Below, in pieces: positions 40,728-49,690 of a stretch of DNA of 64,000 bases (position 1 is its first letter; each line of letters opens with the position of its first letter). Made by a program: the position numbers and the translations under genes. Source of the DNA: Marinobacter xestospongiae (GTDB lineage: Bacteria > Pseudomonadota > Gammaproteobacteria > Pseudomonadales > Oleiphilaceae); contig NZ_JAKZAK010000023.1 of the NCBI RefSeq assembly GCF_023156385.1, positions 1-64,000 of the forward strand, in the 5' to 3' direction. Below the pieces are notes generated by a model. That model was not told the DNA's origin, did no database searches, and saw only the letters and a program-made list of their open reading frames with translations.

Positions 40728-42467
40728 TCAGGTACGTGATCGAACCTGTCGTGGCCGGCGCAGGCATGCCAGTGCTGTCAGCATTGCCAGGAACCCAAGG
40801 CCGGAGCTACCGCCGCCGCCATCGCTGTCATCAGTGTTACCATTATCGTTATCGCCCGAGTTGTCAGCGGGTGTTCCGCCAACCTCTATGGCTATGGCGT
40901 TCTCGTTGTTGCTCTCGTCGGGGTCGATTTCGAACTGGGTAACCAAAGCCGCCAGAGTCACCTCGCCGGCCTCTTCTGGAGCGCGCAACGTCAATCGGAT
41001 TTCTTCGGCTTCGCCATTCTGCAGTCGACCTACGTTACAGGTGACTCCCTGCGCTACTGCGGTGCATGTGGTCGTATTGCTGAACGGGTCAGCGCTCACG
41101 AACGTCAGAGACTCGCCGGTCTGAACGTGAACCTCAACGCCGTGGGCAGAGGCTCCGCCCAGGTTAATCAGATCAAGGTCAACGGCGAACTCTTCCGAGG
41201 GAGTCGCAGTACTTGCTGCAGATAGCGTCAGGTCCGTATCGGCGGAGAGCTCGAAGACTGACAATCCATACGGCGAAGGTACATGGGCGAAGCGCTCATC
41301 TGGTGTGATTTCAATCGTGGGCACCTGGGAGAGCGTTCTTCGGTTATCTTCCTCTTCAGCAGCAAGGAATGTCAGGCTGCCGTCTACGTCAGAAGTATTC
41401 CAGAGCTGGAAGGTACCTCCACAGTGGTCCACAAAATACAACAGGTGGTCGTTGGAACTGATGTTCAGGCTCGTGGGGCAAAAAAACTTCTCATCCGGAT
41501 GGTTGTCGGGGATAGTCGCCGTATCCACGAACGACAGTGAGCCATCGTCAAGAACATCAAACTGCCAAAGTTCGGTGCCATCGCTGCTGAGAGTGCTGTC
41601 GTTGAAGGCATACAGGTAGTCGCCATCGTTACTGACCGCGAGTTCATCGATTCTTCTCAGGTCGGTTGTGCCAGCTGTTTTGGACGACACCTCTCCAACG
41701 TAGGTTAGTTTGCCGGTTGTTGCGTCCCGTGACATCGTTACAATTGCGCCAAAATGGTCAGAGCCAACGCTAACAAACAGTTGATTCTCGTCAGGCGAAA
41801 GGGCCATTGCCGGGACATCGAAGTATCGTTCTTCTGCGGTGAGTTCATTGTTGAACTGCACTTCTGACAGCAGGCCATTGGCTGTTCGCTTCAACACGGC
41901 GACAGACTTTGTCTGGTTGCTTGCAACGTATATGTACTGACCATCTTGGGATATCTGAGCATGTACTGGAGAAGTCAGGCCCTGGCCGTCATAGATCTGG
42001 CGCTCCGTCAGGTAGCCTGTGTCGAGATCACGCTCGTAAACGAACAGGGCACTACGAAAATTGTTTGACGAATCGCCTGGCTTTCCTGTCATACCCATCA
42101 CGTATACATACTTTCCGTCCGGGGACATAATAACCTCGTCCTCGGGGCGGAGGCCTACGCCGGTTTCCTTATTGGCAATCAGGGAATCGACCAAATTCAG
42201 GGAGCCTGTCTCGATATCACGGGAAAAGACGTTGAGCGCATTATCGCAATAGGCAATAGAGTACACAAAACGCAGATCTGGGCTGGTTGCGCTGTTTTGG
42301 CTGCAGCGCATGGTATCAATGCCGTTTACGCCATCCTGAATCCACTGCATTTCCTTAAATGGTTCAGCGGCTGCTGGCATAGCTGAAAACGCGGCCATAC
42401 CTAAGACACACAAGAGGTTGGCGCGATACCTCGATGATTTTTCCATTGGGATGTTAGAACCGGACAT
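40728..42467 (-). CDS. Exported beta-propeller protein with GlyGly-CTERM sorting signal
   Basis: A 579-residue secreted protein. After the signal peptide (about 12-35, FSAMPAAAEP) come repeated propeller blades (SPDGKYVYVMGM; SQDGQYIYVASNQ; SNDGDYLYAFNDS), then a DUF11/CARDB-like beta-sandwich (about 430-540; VDLDLINLGGASAHGVEVHV), an acidic Asn/Asp/Gly linker and a C-terminal tripartite tail: GGGGSSGLGFLAMLTALACL followed by RRPR. That tail is a GlyGly-CTERM signal, recognised by rhombosortase. The rhombosortase gene lies next door, divergently. The start at 42467 follows AAGGAG. It is probably a surface or released protein, but ligand unknown. Confidence 0.88.
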   Translation of the reverse strand: MSGSNIPMEKSSRYRANLLCVLGMAAFSAMPAAAEPFKEMQWIQDGVNGIDTMRCSQNSATSPDLRFVYSIAYCDNALNVFSRDIETGSLNLVDSLIANKETGVGLRPEDEVIMSPDGKYVYVMGMTGKPGDSSNNFRSALFVYERDLDTGYLTERQIYDGQGLTSPVHAQISQDGQYIYVASNQTKSVAVLKRTANGLLSEVQFNNELTAEERYFDVPAMALSPDENQLFVSVGSDHFGAIVTMSRDATTGKLTYVGEVSSKTAGTTDLRRIDELAVSNDGDYLYAFNDSTLSSDGTELWQFDVLDDGSLSFVDTATIPDNHPDEKFFCPTSLNISSNDHLLYFVDHCGGTFQLWNTSDVDGSLTFLAAEEEDNRRTLSQVPTIEITPDERFAHVPSPYGLSVFELSADTDLTLSAASTATPSEEFAVDLDLINLGGASAHGVEVHVQTGESLTFVSADPFSNTTTCTAVAQGVTCNVGRLQNGEAEEIRLTLRAPEEAGEVTLAALVTQFEIDPDESNNENAIAIEVGGTPADNSGDNDNGNTDDSDGGGGSSGLGFLAMLTALACLRRPRQVRSRT

Positions 42468-42700
42468 AAAATTGCTCCTTGTCGATTGCTTCCTTCACGT
42501 ACAGACCTGCTTGCCGCGATACTCAAAGGGTTTGGTTTGGGACGGCTTTGCATCCGCTCCTAAACATTTCGAGCGACTTGGGTGGTTGAATCCGTCAGAA
42601 GATTACCCGGCAGTAACTTAACATGCAAGGCACTGTATTTAATGTGGACAGAAAGCCGATCCAATCTTCTTTTATATCAGCACCCGAGCAGGAGAACTTT

Positions 42701-43324
42701 GTGATTTTTCGTTGTATTCACTTCCCAGGAAACGGGGAGTTGGTTCCCCCAGCTTTATTGTTTGTGCTTACGATCGCGCTGTGGGCGTTTGGTTTGGAAG
42801 ACGTTTTACGTTATGAGCGCCATGCTGTGCTTAACGGCGAGATCTGGCGTCTTTTTTCCGCCAACTTTGTGCATTTGGGGTGGGAACACCTGATGTTGAA
42901 TCTGGTGGGGCTTGTATTGGTTTGGTACCTGGTTGGCAGAGTGCTCTCGGTTACAAACTGGCTCATCGTTGTCGTTATGTGTTCTGTCTGTGTCACCGGG
43001 GGGCTGTGGATGACTGAGGCTGACCTGGCTTGGTATGTCGGTCTGTCTGGATTGCTTCATGGTATTCTCGTCGCCGGCGCTCTGTTACTGGTGTGGAGTG
43101 ATCCCAGGTTTGCCTTCGGGATACTGGCCATCGTAACCCTCAAGGTTGGCACGGAAGTCATCGGTGAGTTTCCATCGCCAGTTGAAGGGATCATTGGCGG
43201 ACAGGTTGTGTCTATGTCTCACCTCTATGGAGCACTTGGTGGGATTGTTTCCTGGCTGGGGATGTGTGTTGCCAGCAAAGTTCACGTTCATTTTGACATG
43301 GACTCCTCCAAGAGGCAGCGCTGA
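42701..43324 (+). CDS. rrtA: Rhombosortase (GlyGly-CTERM-processing rhomboid protease)
   Basis: A 207-residue six-helix rhomboid-fold protease. The catalytic serine is Ser116 in GLSGLLHG and the histidine is His174 in SHLYGALGG; the family's WRLFSANFVHLGWEHLMLNL segment is present near residues 48-67. Rhombosortases cleave GlyGly-CTERM tails in the inner membrane so that type II secretion cargo can be released or remodelled. The GTG at 42701 lies five bases after AGGAGA and gives the normal family length; the frame from 42623 adds a non-conserved N-terminus. It is divergent from a GlyGly-CTERM protein. Confidence 0.88.
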   Translation: MIFRCIHFPGNGELVPPALLFVLTIALWAFGLEDVLRYERHAVLNGEIWRLFSANFVHLGWEHLMLNLVGLVLVWYLVGRVLSVTNWLIVVVMCSVCVTGGLWMTEADLAWYVGLSGLLHGILVAGALLLVWSDPRFAFGILAIVTLKVGTEVIGEFPSPVEGIIGGQVVSMSHLYGALGGIVSWLGMCVASKVHVHFDMDSSKRQR

Positions 43325-43447
43325 ATCGCCCGTATTATTTGACCCGGAACATGCATCCAGGGTGGCTAAGATTCACTGGGTGGCTCCGGATTATGAAGTG
43401 TTATGGCTGACATGGCGCTTGGTCTCGTAGGTAATGAGGAAGATCGG

Positions 43448-43879
43448 ATGATGATTTGTGGTGTTGAACTGACGGGCAGCGACGCGGTGCTGTGCTTCCT
43501 GCATCTGGACCGGGGGCAGTTCAGTCTGCCTGATTGCAAGGTGCGCAAACTGTCGTTGCCCAAGAACCACACACGGGAAGACCTGATGCAGTTTCAGCGT
43601 TCGTTTGCGGAGCTGATGACTGAAAAAGGGGTGAGCCGTGTGGTAATCAAGGAGCGGATGCCCAAGGGCAAGTTTGCCGGCGGTGCTGTCAGTTTCAAGA
43701 TGGAAGCGGCCATTCAGCTGATCGACGGAGTGGAGTTTGAGGTCCGCCTGCTGCCTTCGGCGTTGATCAAATCGACCTTGTCGGCCAAGCCGCTGCCGGT
43801 ACCCTTTGCAGATACCGGCTTGAAGGCGTTTCAGGAAACCGCCTTCACTGCCGCCTATGTGGGGCATGTGGCGAAATGA
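43448..43879 (+). CDS. DUF3010 family protein
   Basis: A 143-residue protein matching DUF3010 across its length: MMICGVELTGSDAVLCFLHL, PDCKVRKLSLPKN, VVIKERMPKGKFAGGAVSFK and PLPVPFADTGLKAFQETAFT. The fold resembles RNase H-like/RuvC resolvase domains, but activity is untested as far as I know. The start at 43448 follows GAGGAAGA; the longer frame from 43403 adds non-family residues. Confidence 0.88.
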   Translation: MMICGVELTGSDAVLCFLHLDRGQFSLPDCKVRKLSLPKNHTREDLMQFQRSFAELMTEKGVSRVVIKERMPKGKFAGGAVSFKMEAAIQLIDGVEFEVRLLPSALIKSTLSAKPLPVPFADTGLKAFQETAFTAAYVGHVAK

Positions 43880-44032
43880 GTGCCGCTTGGTGTCGTGGTG
43901 TGTCCGGTTAAGCGACAGATTGTTGTCCGTGTATTAAGCTTACGGTATCCGATGTCGGACTTTTAAATCGGGTGTGCGAATACGTACCTCATGGCTCTTC
44001 CGCGATCGATTCTTCGTAAGAGGGGGAAGCAC

Positions 44033-45415
44033 ATGAACGGTCAATTGAATCCGTCCCACCTTGAGGCGCTCGGGAAGCAGTTCTCGGGTCAGCTCATTAC
44101 GCCGGATACCCCCGGATATAATGAAGCTCGTTCCATCTATAACTACATGATTGATCGCCGGCCCTGTGTTATTGCCCAGTGTGCTGACGTCGATGATGTG
44201 GTCAGCGCGATCCGTTTTGGTCGTGACCAGGGGCTGGAGATCGCAGTACGTGGGGGAGGCCACAGTGTTGCGGGCAAGTCGTTGGTGGATGATGGTCTCG
44301 TGATCGATATGCAGGCCATAAACAGCGTGACTGTTAACGCCGATGCCGGGACTGTGAAGGTCGGCGGTGGTGCAACAATGAGCCAGCTCGACCGTGGCAC
44401 CCAGCCCTTTAACCTGATGACAACCGGTGGGCGAGTGTCCACTACTGGCGTTGGCGGTTTCATTCTGGGTGGTGGCAGCGGTTGGTTGGAGCGTAAGTAC
44501 GGTTTTGCCTGTGACAACCTGGTTGCTGTAGACCTGGTGACGGCGGATGGCAATCTGGTCCATGCCAGCGATGATGAAAATCCGGAGTTGTTCTGGGGAC
44601 TTCACGGTGGTGGTGGCAACTTCGGGGTGGCAACCTCTTTCACGCTACGAACCCACTCCTTACCTGTTGTTACCGCGGCATTATTGCTGTGGCCGCCAGC
44701 AGCCGCACCTGACATCCTGAGTGCCTATCGTGATTTCATGGAGCAGGCGCCAGAAGAGATTGGTGGAGGTTCTCTGTTTCTCACCGGGCCGGCGGAGGAT
44801 TTTGTTCCGCGGGCACTTGTTGGCAGGTTGGCTTATGCGGTCCTGCTGGTTTATGCCGGCAACCAGTCAGAAGCCCGGGAGGTTATTGCACCCATGCTGG
44901 CACTGGGGCATCAGGGAGAAATGATTGCTGACATGCCATATGCGGATTTCCAGTGTATGTTGGATGACCCTCCCGGCTACAGGAATTACTGGTCTGCAGA
45001 ACACCTCAATGCCTTTCCTGATGAAGCCGTGGCCCGATTCTGTGCCCGGGCGCGAGACATGGTGGTACCGTCTCCGTCACAGCACATCATCTTGCCGTTG
45101 GGCGGCGCTGTTGTGACGGGTGGGGACGAATACCCATTGCCTTGGCGTCACGCGCCTTGGGTGGTACATCCGTTTGGGCTATGGGAAAACCCGGCAGATG
45201 ATGAGCAGGCCATCCAATGGGCTCATGACATTCGGACAGATCTCAAGCCCTGGGCGACGGAGTCTGTCTACCTGAACTTTATCGGTGATGAAGGCGAGGA
45301 GCGGATTATCGCCAGTTTTGGGCAGGAGAACTACGATCGGCTGGCTCGCCTGAAGGCTCGTTATGATCCGGAGAATGTCTTTCACCATAACCAGAACATT
45401 CAGCCTGCAAGCTGA
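44033..45415 (+). CDS. FAD-linked oxidase (BBE-like, VAO/PCMH fold)
   Basis: A 460-residue flavoprotein oxidase. The FAD domain has the covalent-attachment motif RGGGHSVAGKS with its His, and GGFILGGGSGWLERKYGFAC for pyrophosphate binding. The C-terminal berberine-bridge element is YDRLARLKARYDPENVFHHN. Enzymes of this group oxidise sugars, alkaloids or other alcohols and amines with oxygen, releasing peroxide; the substrate is unknown. The ATG at 44033 lies behind AGGGGGAAG. A stem-loop at 45475-45500 separates it from the converging tenA. Confidence 0.88.
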   Translation: MNGQLNPSHLEALGKQFSGQLITPDTPGYNEARSIYNYMIDRRPCVIAQCADVDDVVSAIRFGRDQGLEIAVRGGGHSVAGKSLVDDGLVIDMQAINSVTVNADAGTVKVGGGATMSQLDRGTQPFNLMTTGGRVSTTGVGGFILGGGSGWLERKYGFACDNLVAVDLVTADGNLVHASDDENPELFWGLHGGGGNFGVATSFTLRTHSLPVVTAALLLWPPAAAPDILSAYRDFMEQAPEEIGGGSLFLTGPAEDFVPRALVGRLAYAVLLVYAGNQSEAREVIAPMLALGHQGEMIADMPYADFQCMLDDPPGYRNYWSAEHLNAFPDEAVARFCARARDMVVPSPSQHIILPLGGAVVTGGDEYPLPWRHAPWVVHPFGLWENPADDEQAIQWAHDIRTDLKPWATESVYLNFIGDEGEERIIASFGQENYDRLARLKARYDPENVFHHNQNIQPAS

Positions 45416-45514
45416 ACGGAAGTGCCAGATTCGCGCAGCGGCAGACAAGACCAACGGAATGAGCGTATTTGGTACCAGTGCCAGGGAGGGCCTGACACTG
45501 GCGTGGTTCCGTGT

Positions 45515-46183
45515 TTAATCGCTCAGGTTCAGCCCCATGTTCCAGAAGTCGATTTCCAGTCGGGTCGCGTCGCGGAAGATTCGGGTCAGTTGTTCGAACC
45601 GGGCCGGGGAGACTTCCGCCAGGCGTTCGTTCAGCCACTCAACTTCGGCCTGCATGGCCTCCTGGAAATCGTCGCTTTCATACATTGCCATCCAGGCGTC
45701 GTAAGGGTTGCGGTCGCCTCTGATGGTGGTGCTTCGGCTGTTCAGCCAGTTGGCGATCTCGCCATAGCCAACCATGCACGGCGACAGGGCCACATGCAGA
45801 TCCAGCAGATCGCCGCGGTTGCCGGTGTCGAGCACGTAGCGGGTGTAAGCCAGCGTGGCACGGGCTTCTGGCAGCTCAGCCAACTCAGCCTCTGATATTC
45901 CCCACTCGTCGCAATAGCTGATGTGCAGGTCGAGTTCGGTGTCCACAATCGCTTCCAGGCCTTCTTTGGCCTGTTTGAGGTCAGCCAGCGTCGGGCTCTT
46001 GTAGGCGGCCAGTGCGAAGGCCCGGGCGAACTGGATCAGGAACAGGTAGTCCTGTTTGAGGTAATGCTGGAACGCTTCGGTGGCCAGCGTGGCATCCCCG
46101 AGCTGTTGCACAAAGCTGTGTTCGATGTAGTCACGCCACTCGGTGGGGCAGCTCTTCTTGAGGTCTTCAAACTGGTAGGACAT
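45515..46183 (-). CDS. tenA: TenA-family thiaminase II/aminopyrimidine aminohydrolase
   Basis: A 222-residue all-helical TenA protein: FVQQLGDATLATEAFQHYLK, QDYLFLIQFARAFALAAYKS, the catalytic cysteine in ALSPCMVGYGEI and a C-terminal acidic residue in RDATRLEIDFWNMGL. It hydrolyses aminopyrimidine breakdown products of thiamin to feed HMP salvage. No other thi gene is near. The start at 46183 follows AAGGAGA. It is divergent from a ZIP-type transporter by 70 bp. Confidence 0.92.
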   Translation of the reverse strand: MSYQFEDLKKSCPTEWRDYIEHSFVQQLGDATLATEAFQHYLKQDYLFLIQFARAFALAAYKSPTLADLKQAKEGLEAIVDTELDLHISYCDEWGISEAELAELPEARATLAYTRYVLDTGNRGDLLDLHVALSPCMVGYGEIANWLNSRSTTIRGDRNPYDAWMAMYESDDFQEAMQAEVEWLNERLAEVSPARFEQLTRIFRDATRLEIDFWNMGLNLSD

Positions 46184-46253
46184 GGGGTCTCCTTGATCGC
46201 ATTGCGTTAGCATCGTAGCAATAATTGGAGTCGATTCGGGAGAGAAGGTACGT

Positions 46254-46994
46254 GTGGGTATGATTCAGGCACTCGAAACCAATGGTCTGTTGCAGATTCT
46301 TTTATTGACGCTTATGGCCGGACTGGCGATGCCTCTTGGCGCTGCCATCGCCTCGGTAGAGCGGATTCGTCCCCGCTGGCTGGAAACCGAAGTTCGTCAC
46401 AGTGTGATCGCGTTCGGCGGTGGCGCGTTGCTGGCCGCGGTTGCGCTGGTGCTGGTGCCCGAAGGCACGAGTAATCTGCCGGTTGCCGCAATTGTTGCTT
46501 GCTTTGCGGCTGGCGGTATCACATTCATGTTTTTGGATCGCTGGCTGGCTGCCAACGGCACCCCCGCAAGCCAGCTTGTGGCAATGCTTTCCGATTTCGT
46601 GCCCGAGGCTTTGGCGCTGGGGGCAACGTTCTCCATCAGCAGTGAGGGCGGTGTGCTGCTGGCCTGTATCATTGCGCTGCAGAACGTGCCGGAAGGCTTT
46701 AATTCCTATCGGGAGCTGGCGCAGGCCACTGGTTATCGTCGGCTTCAGGTGATCGGTGGGTTTGGCGCGATGGCGTTACTGGGCCCTGTAGCCGGCGCTG
46801 TTGGTTATTTCCTGCTGTCAGACTCGCCGCAAGTGGTGTCTGGCATCATGCTGTTCGCTGCCGGCGGTATCCTTTACATCATTTTTCAGGATATCGCGCC
46901 CCAGGCCAGCCTCAAGCGCCATTGGGCGCCCCCGCTGGGTGCATTGGCCGGTTTTCTGCTTGGGGTGATTGGTGAGGCTGTGTTGTCCGGGTAA
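46254..46994 (+). CDS. ZIP-family metal transporter
   Basis: A 246-residue protein with eight hydrophobic helices. Helix 4 carries the metal-site motif FVPEALALGATFS and helix 5 IIALQNVPEGFNSY, where ZIP proteins normally have HN(F)xEG; here Gln-Asn-Val-Pro-Glu-Gly. It probably moves zinc or another divalent metal across the inner membrane. The metal-binding His of the helix 4 motif (HxxPE) is a Phe-Val here, so specificity may differ. The start may be GTG 46254 or ATG 46260. Confidence 0.82.
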   Translation: MGMIQALETNGLLQILLLTLMAGLAMPLGAAIASVERIRPRWLETEVRHSVIAFGGGALLAAVALVLVPEGTSNLPVAAIVACFAAGGITFMFLDRWLAANGTPASQLVAMLSDFVPEALALGATFSISSEGGVLLACIIALQNVPEGFNSYRELAQATGYRRLQVIGGFGAMALLGPVAGAVGYFLLSDSPQVVSGIMLFAAGGILYIIFQDIAPQASLKRHWAPPLGALAGFLLGVIGEAVLSG

Positions 46995-47002
46995 CGGTTC
47001 GT

Positions 47003-47512
47003 TCAGTCTCCTGACTGTACCCAATCTACTGAGTGTACCCAATCGCCCAGCGCCAGATTCCCAGACTCAAGCACGCGCGCTGTGATGCCACCATGTCCAC
47101 GCATGGCGTTGTAGCCGCCAGGTCCAAGGATGGTCTCCATCTTGCTGCAGGGGTGACACAGGCCGGTGTATTCCAGCAGCGCATCACCAATGCGAAACTG
47201 TTTGCCTTTCAGGGCCAGAAGGTTGAGGCCGGAGACCACAAGGTTGCGTCGGAAGAGCGCCGGTTCCAGCGGCCCGCTTTGAAGGCAGGCGGCAATCACC
47301 GCCAGGTGTTCCTGCTGGATCAGGGTGACCTGGCGTTTACTGGCTGTACGGCCCCGGAATCGATCACCCTCCAGACCCTTACCCGGGCAGACGGTTACCC
47401 GTGTGAGCACGTTCATGGCCAGACCGCGGGCAGGGCGGACGCCAATCCACTCGACCCTGCCCTGTTGCGGCAAGGTTGCCATCAATGTGTGTAGGCGGCT
47501 GGATTCGGGCAT
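47003..47512 (-). CDS. MOSC-domain protein
   Basis: A 169-residue MOSC protein: VEWIGVRPARGLAMNVLTRV, the core GLEGDRFRGRTASKRQVTLI, ALFRRNLVVSGLNLLALKGK and the conserved cysteine loop TGLCHPCSKME. MOSC domains bind molybdenum cofactor or handle sulfur carriers, and stand-alone ones such as YiiM reduce N-hydroxylated compounds. It begins 24 bp after the VOC gene and is probably co-transcribed with it. Confidence 0.88.
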   Translation of the reverse strand: MPESSRLHTLMATLPQQGRVEWIGVRPARGLAMNVLTRVTVCPGKGLEGDRFRGRTASKRQVTLIQQEHLAVIAACLQSGPLEPALFRRNLVVSGLNLLALKGKQFRIGDALLEYTGLCHPCSKMETILGPGGYNAMRGHGGITARVLESGNLALGDWVHSVDWVQSGD

Positions 47513-47536
47513 TGACGTAGGCCTGGAGGTTGATGG

Positions 47537-47908
47537 TTACCCGAAGTGGAAGAACGCCAGCTTGTTGCCGTCCGGATCGCGGACATAGGCGCCGTAGAAC
47601 TTGTCCGGCAGGCGCTGGCCGGGCTCGCCCTCGCAGTTGGCTCCCAGTTTGATGGCCTTCTGGTACAGGTTGTCCACCGCCTCTTTGGAGCCAGGCTGCA
47701 GGGCCACCATATTGCCGTTGCCGGGATGGTTCTGTTCGTTGTCGTAGGGAGTGCATACGGCCAGCATCGGTGCGGACATGCTCTGACCGATAAAGGCAAT
47801 GCGGCCCATGTCCAGCAACACTCTGGCGTCCAGGTCGTCCAGCAGGTCTGAATAGAAAGCCTTGGCTTTTTCCATATCGCTGACGCCAATGGTTACGTAT
47901 CCGATCAT
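47537..47908 (-). CDS. VOC (glyoxalase/bleomycin resistance) family protein
   Basis: A 123-residue vicinal-oxygen-chelate protein with the paired beta-alpha-beta-beta-beta modules: VTIGVSDMEKAKAFYSDLLD and AYVRDPDGNKLAFFHF. It could be a metal-dependent lyase or dioxygenase, or a binding protein; the usual first metal His is replaced (GYVTIGV), so catalysis is not assured. It heads a two-gene unit with the MOSC gene. Confidence 0.88.
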   Translation of the reverse strand: MIGYVTIGVSDMEKAKAFYSDLLDDLDARVLLDMGRIAFIGQSMSAPMLAVCTPYDNEQNHPGNGNMVALQPGSKEAVDNLYQKAIKLGANCEGEPGQRLPDKFYGAYVRDPDGNKLAFFHFG

Positions 47909-48250
47909 GTTATCTCTCCGTTTTTGTTGAGCCTCTGGCGGCTGTTGGTGAAGCGGCTAACGTTACTGCCACTCTCTCCGGAGTAGCCACTTCGAATTCA
48001 GCGTAGCTTCATCCCGCTCCGGTCTCGAGGGTGGGAACTGACAGTTGTGGGGTGATAAGTGTCACGATCTGGAAGGTATGGATGTCTGAAGTAGGGGGCT
48101 GGTGTGATCCATGGCAGCATCCGGCTCCGGTAATTTCTACATGGCTCTGCTACGATGGCTTGGCAGGGTTCCGGGAGAATTATCTTCGGTCCTTTTGGAA
48201 TAACCAGAGAGCGTTTACTTGTTTCAAAGCATCCCAAAACGGAGGTTGCG

Positions 48251-48649
48251 ATGCGATATTCAGGTGTGTGTCTGTTCTTCGTGATTCTTTCCGGTTGTGG
48301 TGGGAGCAGTGATTCCCAGGACAACAATGAACTCGTTCACGGAGATAGTTATGAGCTTGTCTACATTGATGATGGTGCCGTCCAGTGTGAAAGCGACGGC
48401 CTTCCCGCCGAGGACACTGCCCAGCGTATGATCAATAAGGGCATTGATGTCATTGAATCGCAGTGCGCCCGGCTCACCGGCGTGATGTTCCCCACTGAGT
48501 GTGGGGGTGTGGATGGCGGCATTCACGTCCATACCATCCACTCAGAGAATCTTCCCGATGCCCAGAAGCTCGGCTTCGAATCGGTGTCGACATTGCCCGA
48601 GCATGAAGGCGATTCTGGGTATGCCGTTGTAGAGTGCGCTGGTTGGTAA
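48251..48649 (+). CDS. Small hypothetical lipoprotein
   Basis: A 132-residue protein with a lipoprotein signal (MRYSGVCLFFVILSGCGG, cysteine at 16) and a cysteine-containing mature domain (DGAVQCESDGLP; ESQCARLTG; FPTECGGVDGG; VVECAGW), likely with disulfide bonds in the periplasm. A perfect GGAGG precedes the ATG at 48251. Family unknown. The gap to the next gene (48650-48854) shows no gene. Confidence 0.65.
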   Translation: MRYSGVCLFFVILSGCGGSSDSQDNNELVHGDSYELVYIDDGAVQCESDGLPAEDTAQRMINKGIDVIESQCARLTGVMFPTECGGVDGGIHVHTIHSENLPDAQKLGFESVSTLPEHEGDSGYAVVECAGW

Positions 48650-48854
48650 GCACTCGACGAGGTAATTCAAAACTCGCCACTAAGATTATCGCAGGCATTT
48701 ACCTGTTCCAGATGCTCTGAATCAAAGAGACCCGGACAGCTTCGCCGGATTCTGCTGTTGTCGTTAATGGTCGTCGTCACACTGTCCAGTAGCTGCTCTC
48801 GTTCAGTTGTTGCTAGAGTGTCTCCATAACAGTAATAAAATCAGGAGACTCCAC

Positions 48855-49628
48855 ATGCCTTCCTCCCCGGTAAGGTCCGAAATCCAGGGCCCCGTCTGTA
48901 CCATCATTCTGGATCGCCCCGCCAAGCGGAACGCCATTGATCGGCCTACGGCCAATGCCTTACGCGCCGCCTTCGAGCAGTTTGAGGCGGATGACCAGTT
49001 GCTGGTCGCGGTGCTGTGGGGGGCAAACGGCACCTTCTGTTCGGGGGCAGACCTGACCGCCATGTCAGACCCGGAAACCCGTAATGAGGTGGACGCCGAA
49101 GGGCGCGGAGCAGGGCCTCTGGGGCCAACCCGTATGACGCTTAGTAAGCCGGTGATTGCGGCGGTTTCCGGCTACGCGGTGGCCGGCGGCCTGGAGTTGT
49201 CCCTGATGTGTGATCTGCGTGTGGTGGAGGAGACGGCCGTTTTCGGTGTGTTCTGTCGTCGCTGGGGCGTGCCGTTGATCGATGGCGGCACCGTCCGGCT
49301 GCCGAGGCTCATTGGGCAGTCTCGCGCCCTGGATATGATTCTCACCGGCCGACCGGTGCACGCTGATGAGGCTCTGCAGATGGGGCTGGCCAATCGGGTA
49401 GTTCCCGCAGGGCAGGCAAGGCAGGCGGCGGAAGCCCTTGCTGAACAGATTGCCGATTTCCCACAGCAGTGCCTGAGGGCGGACCGCGCATCCGCTTACC
49501 GGCAGTGGGATCTGGCACTTGAAGATGCACTGCGTCAGGAAGGACGTGGTGGCTACCCGGTGGTGTTTGAGGAAGCGATCAAGGGTGCTGAGCGATTTGC
49601 AAAAGGGGAGGGCCGTCACGGGGCCTAA
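48855..49628 (+). CDS. Enoyl-CoA hydratase/isomerase (crotonase) family
   Basis: A 257-residue crotonase: CoA-binding RPAKRNAIDRPTANALRAAF, the oxyanion-hole motif NGTFCSGADL, and AVSGYAVAGGLELSLMCDLR, with Glu in the usual first catalytic position (GGLELSL) and PLIDGGTVRLPRLIG in place of the second. It acts on an acyl-CoA in fatty-acid or aromatic degradation; the exact substrate is open. The ATG at 48855 follows AGGAGA. Confidence 0.9.
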   Translation: MPSSPVRSEIQGPVCTIILDRPAKRNAIDRPTANALRAAFEQFEADDQLLVAVLWGANGTFCSGADLTAMSDPETRNEVDAEGRGAGPLGPTRMTLSKPVIAAVSGYAVAGGLELSLMCDLRVVEETAVFGVFCRRWGVPLIDGGTVRLPRLIGQSRALDMILTGRPVHADEALQMGLANRVVPAGQARQAAEALAEQIADFPQQCLRADRASAYRQWDLALEDALRQEGRGGYPVVFEEAIKGAERFAKGEGRHGA

Positions 49629-49690
49629 TCCTGACCCGTCAGCGCTGATCCGGTACCATGGAGGTTCATTCAACCGCACAAGGATTCTCC

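Noticed and set aside
43391..43867. 158-codon minus-strand ORF
   Set aside because: Antisense to the well matched DUF3010 gene.
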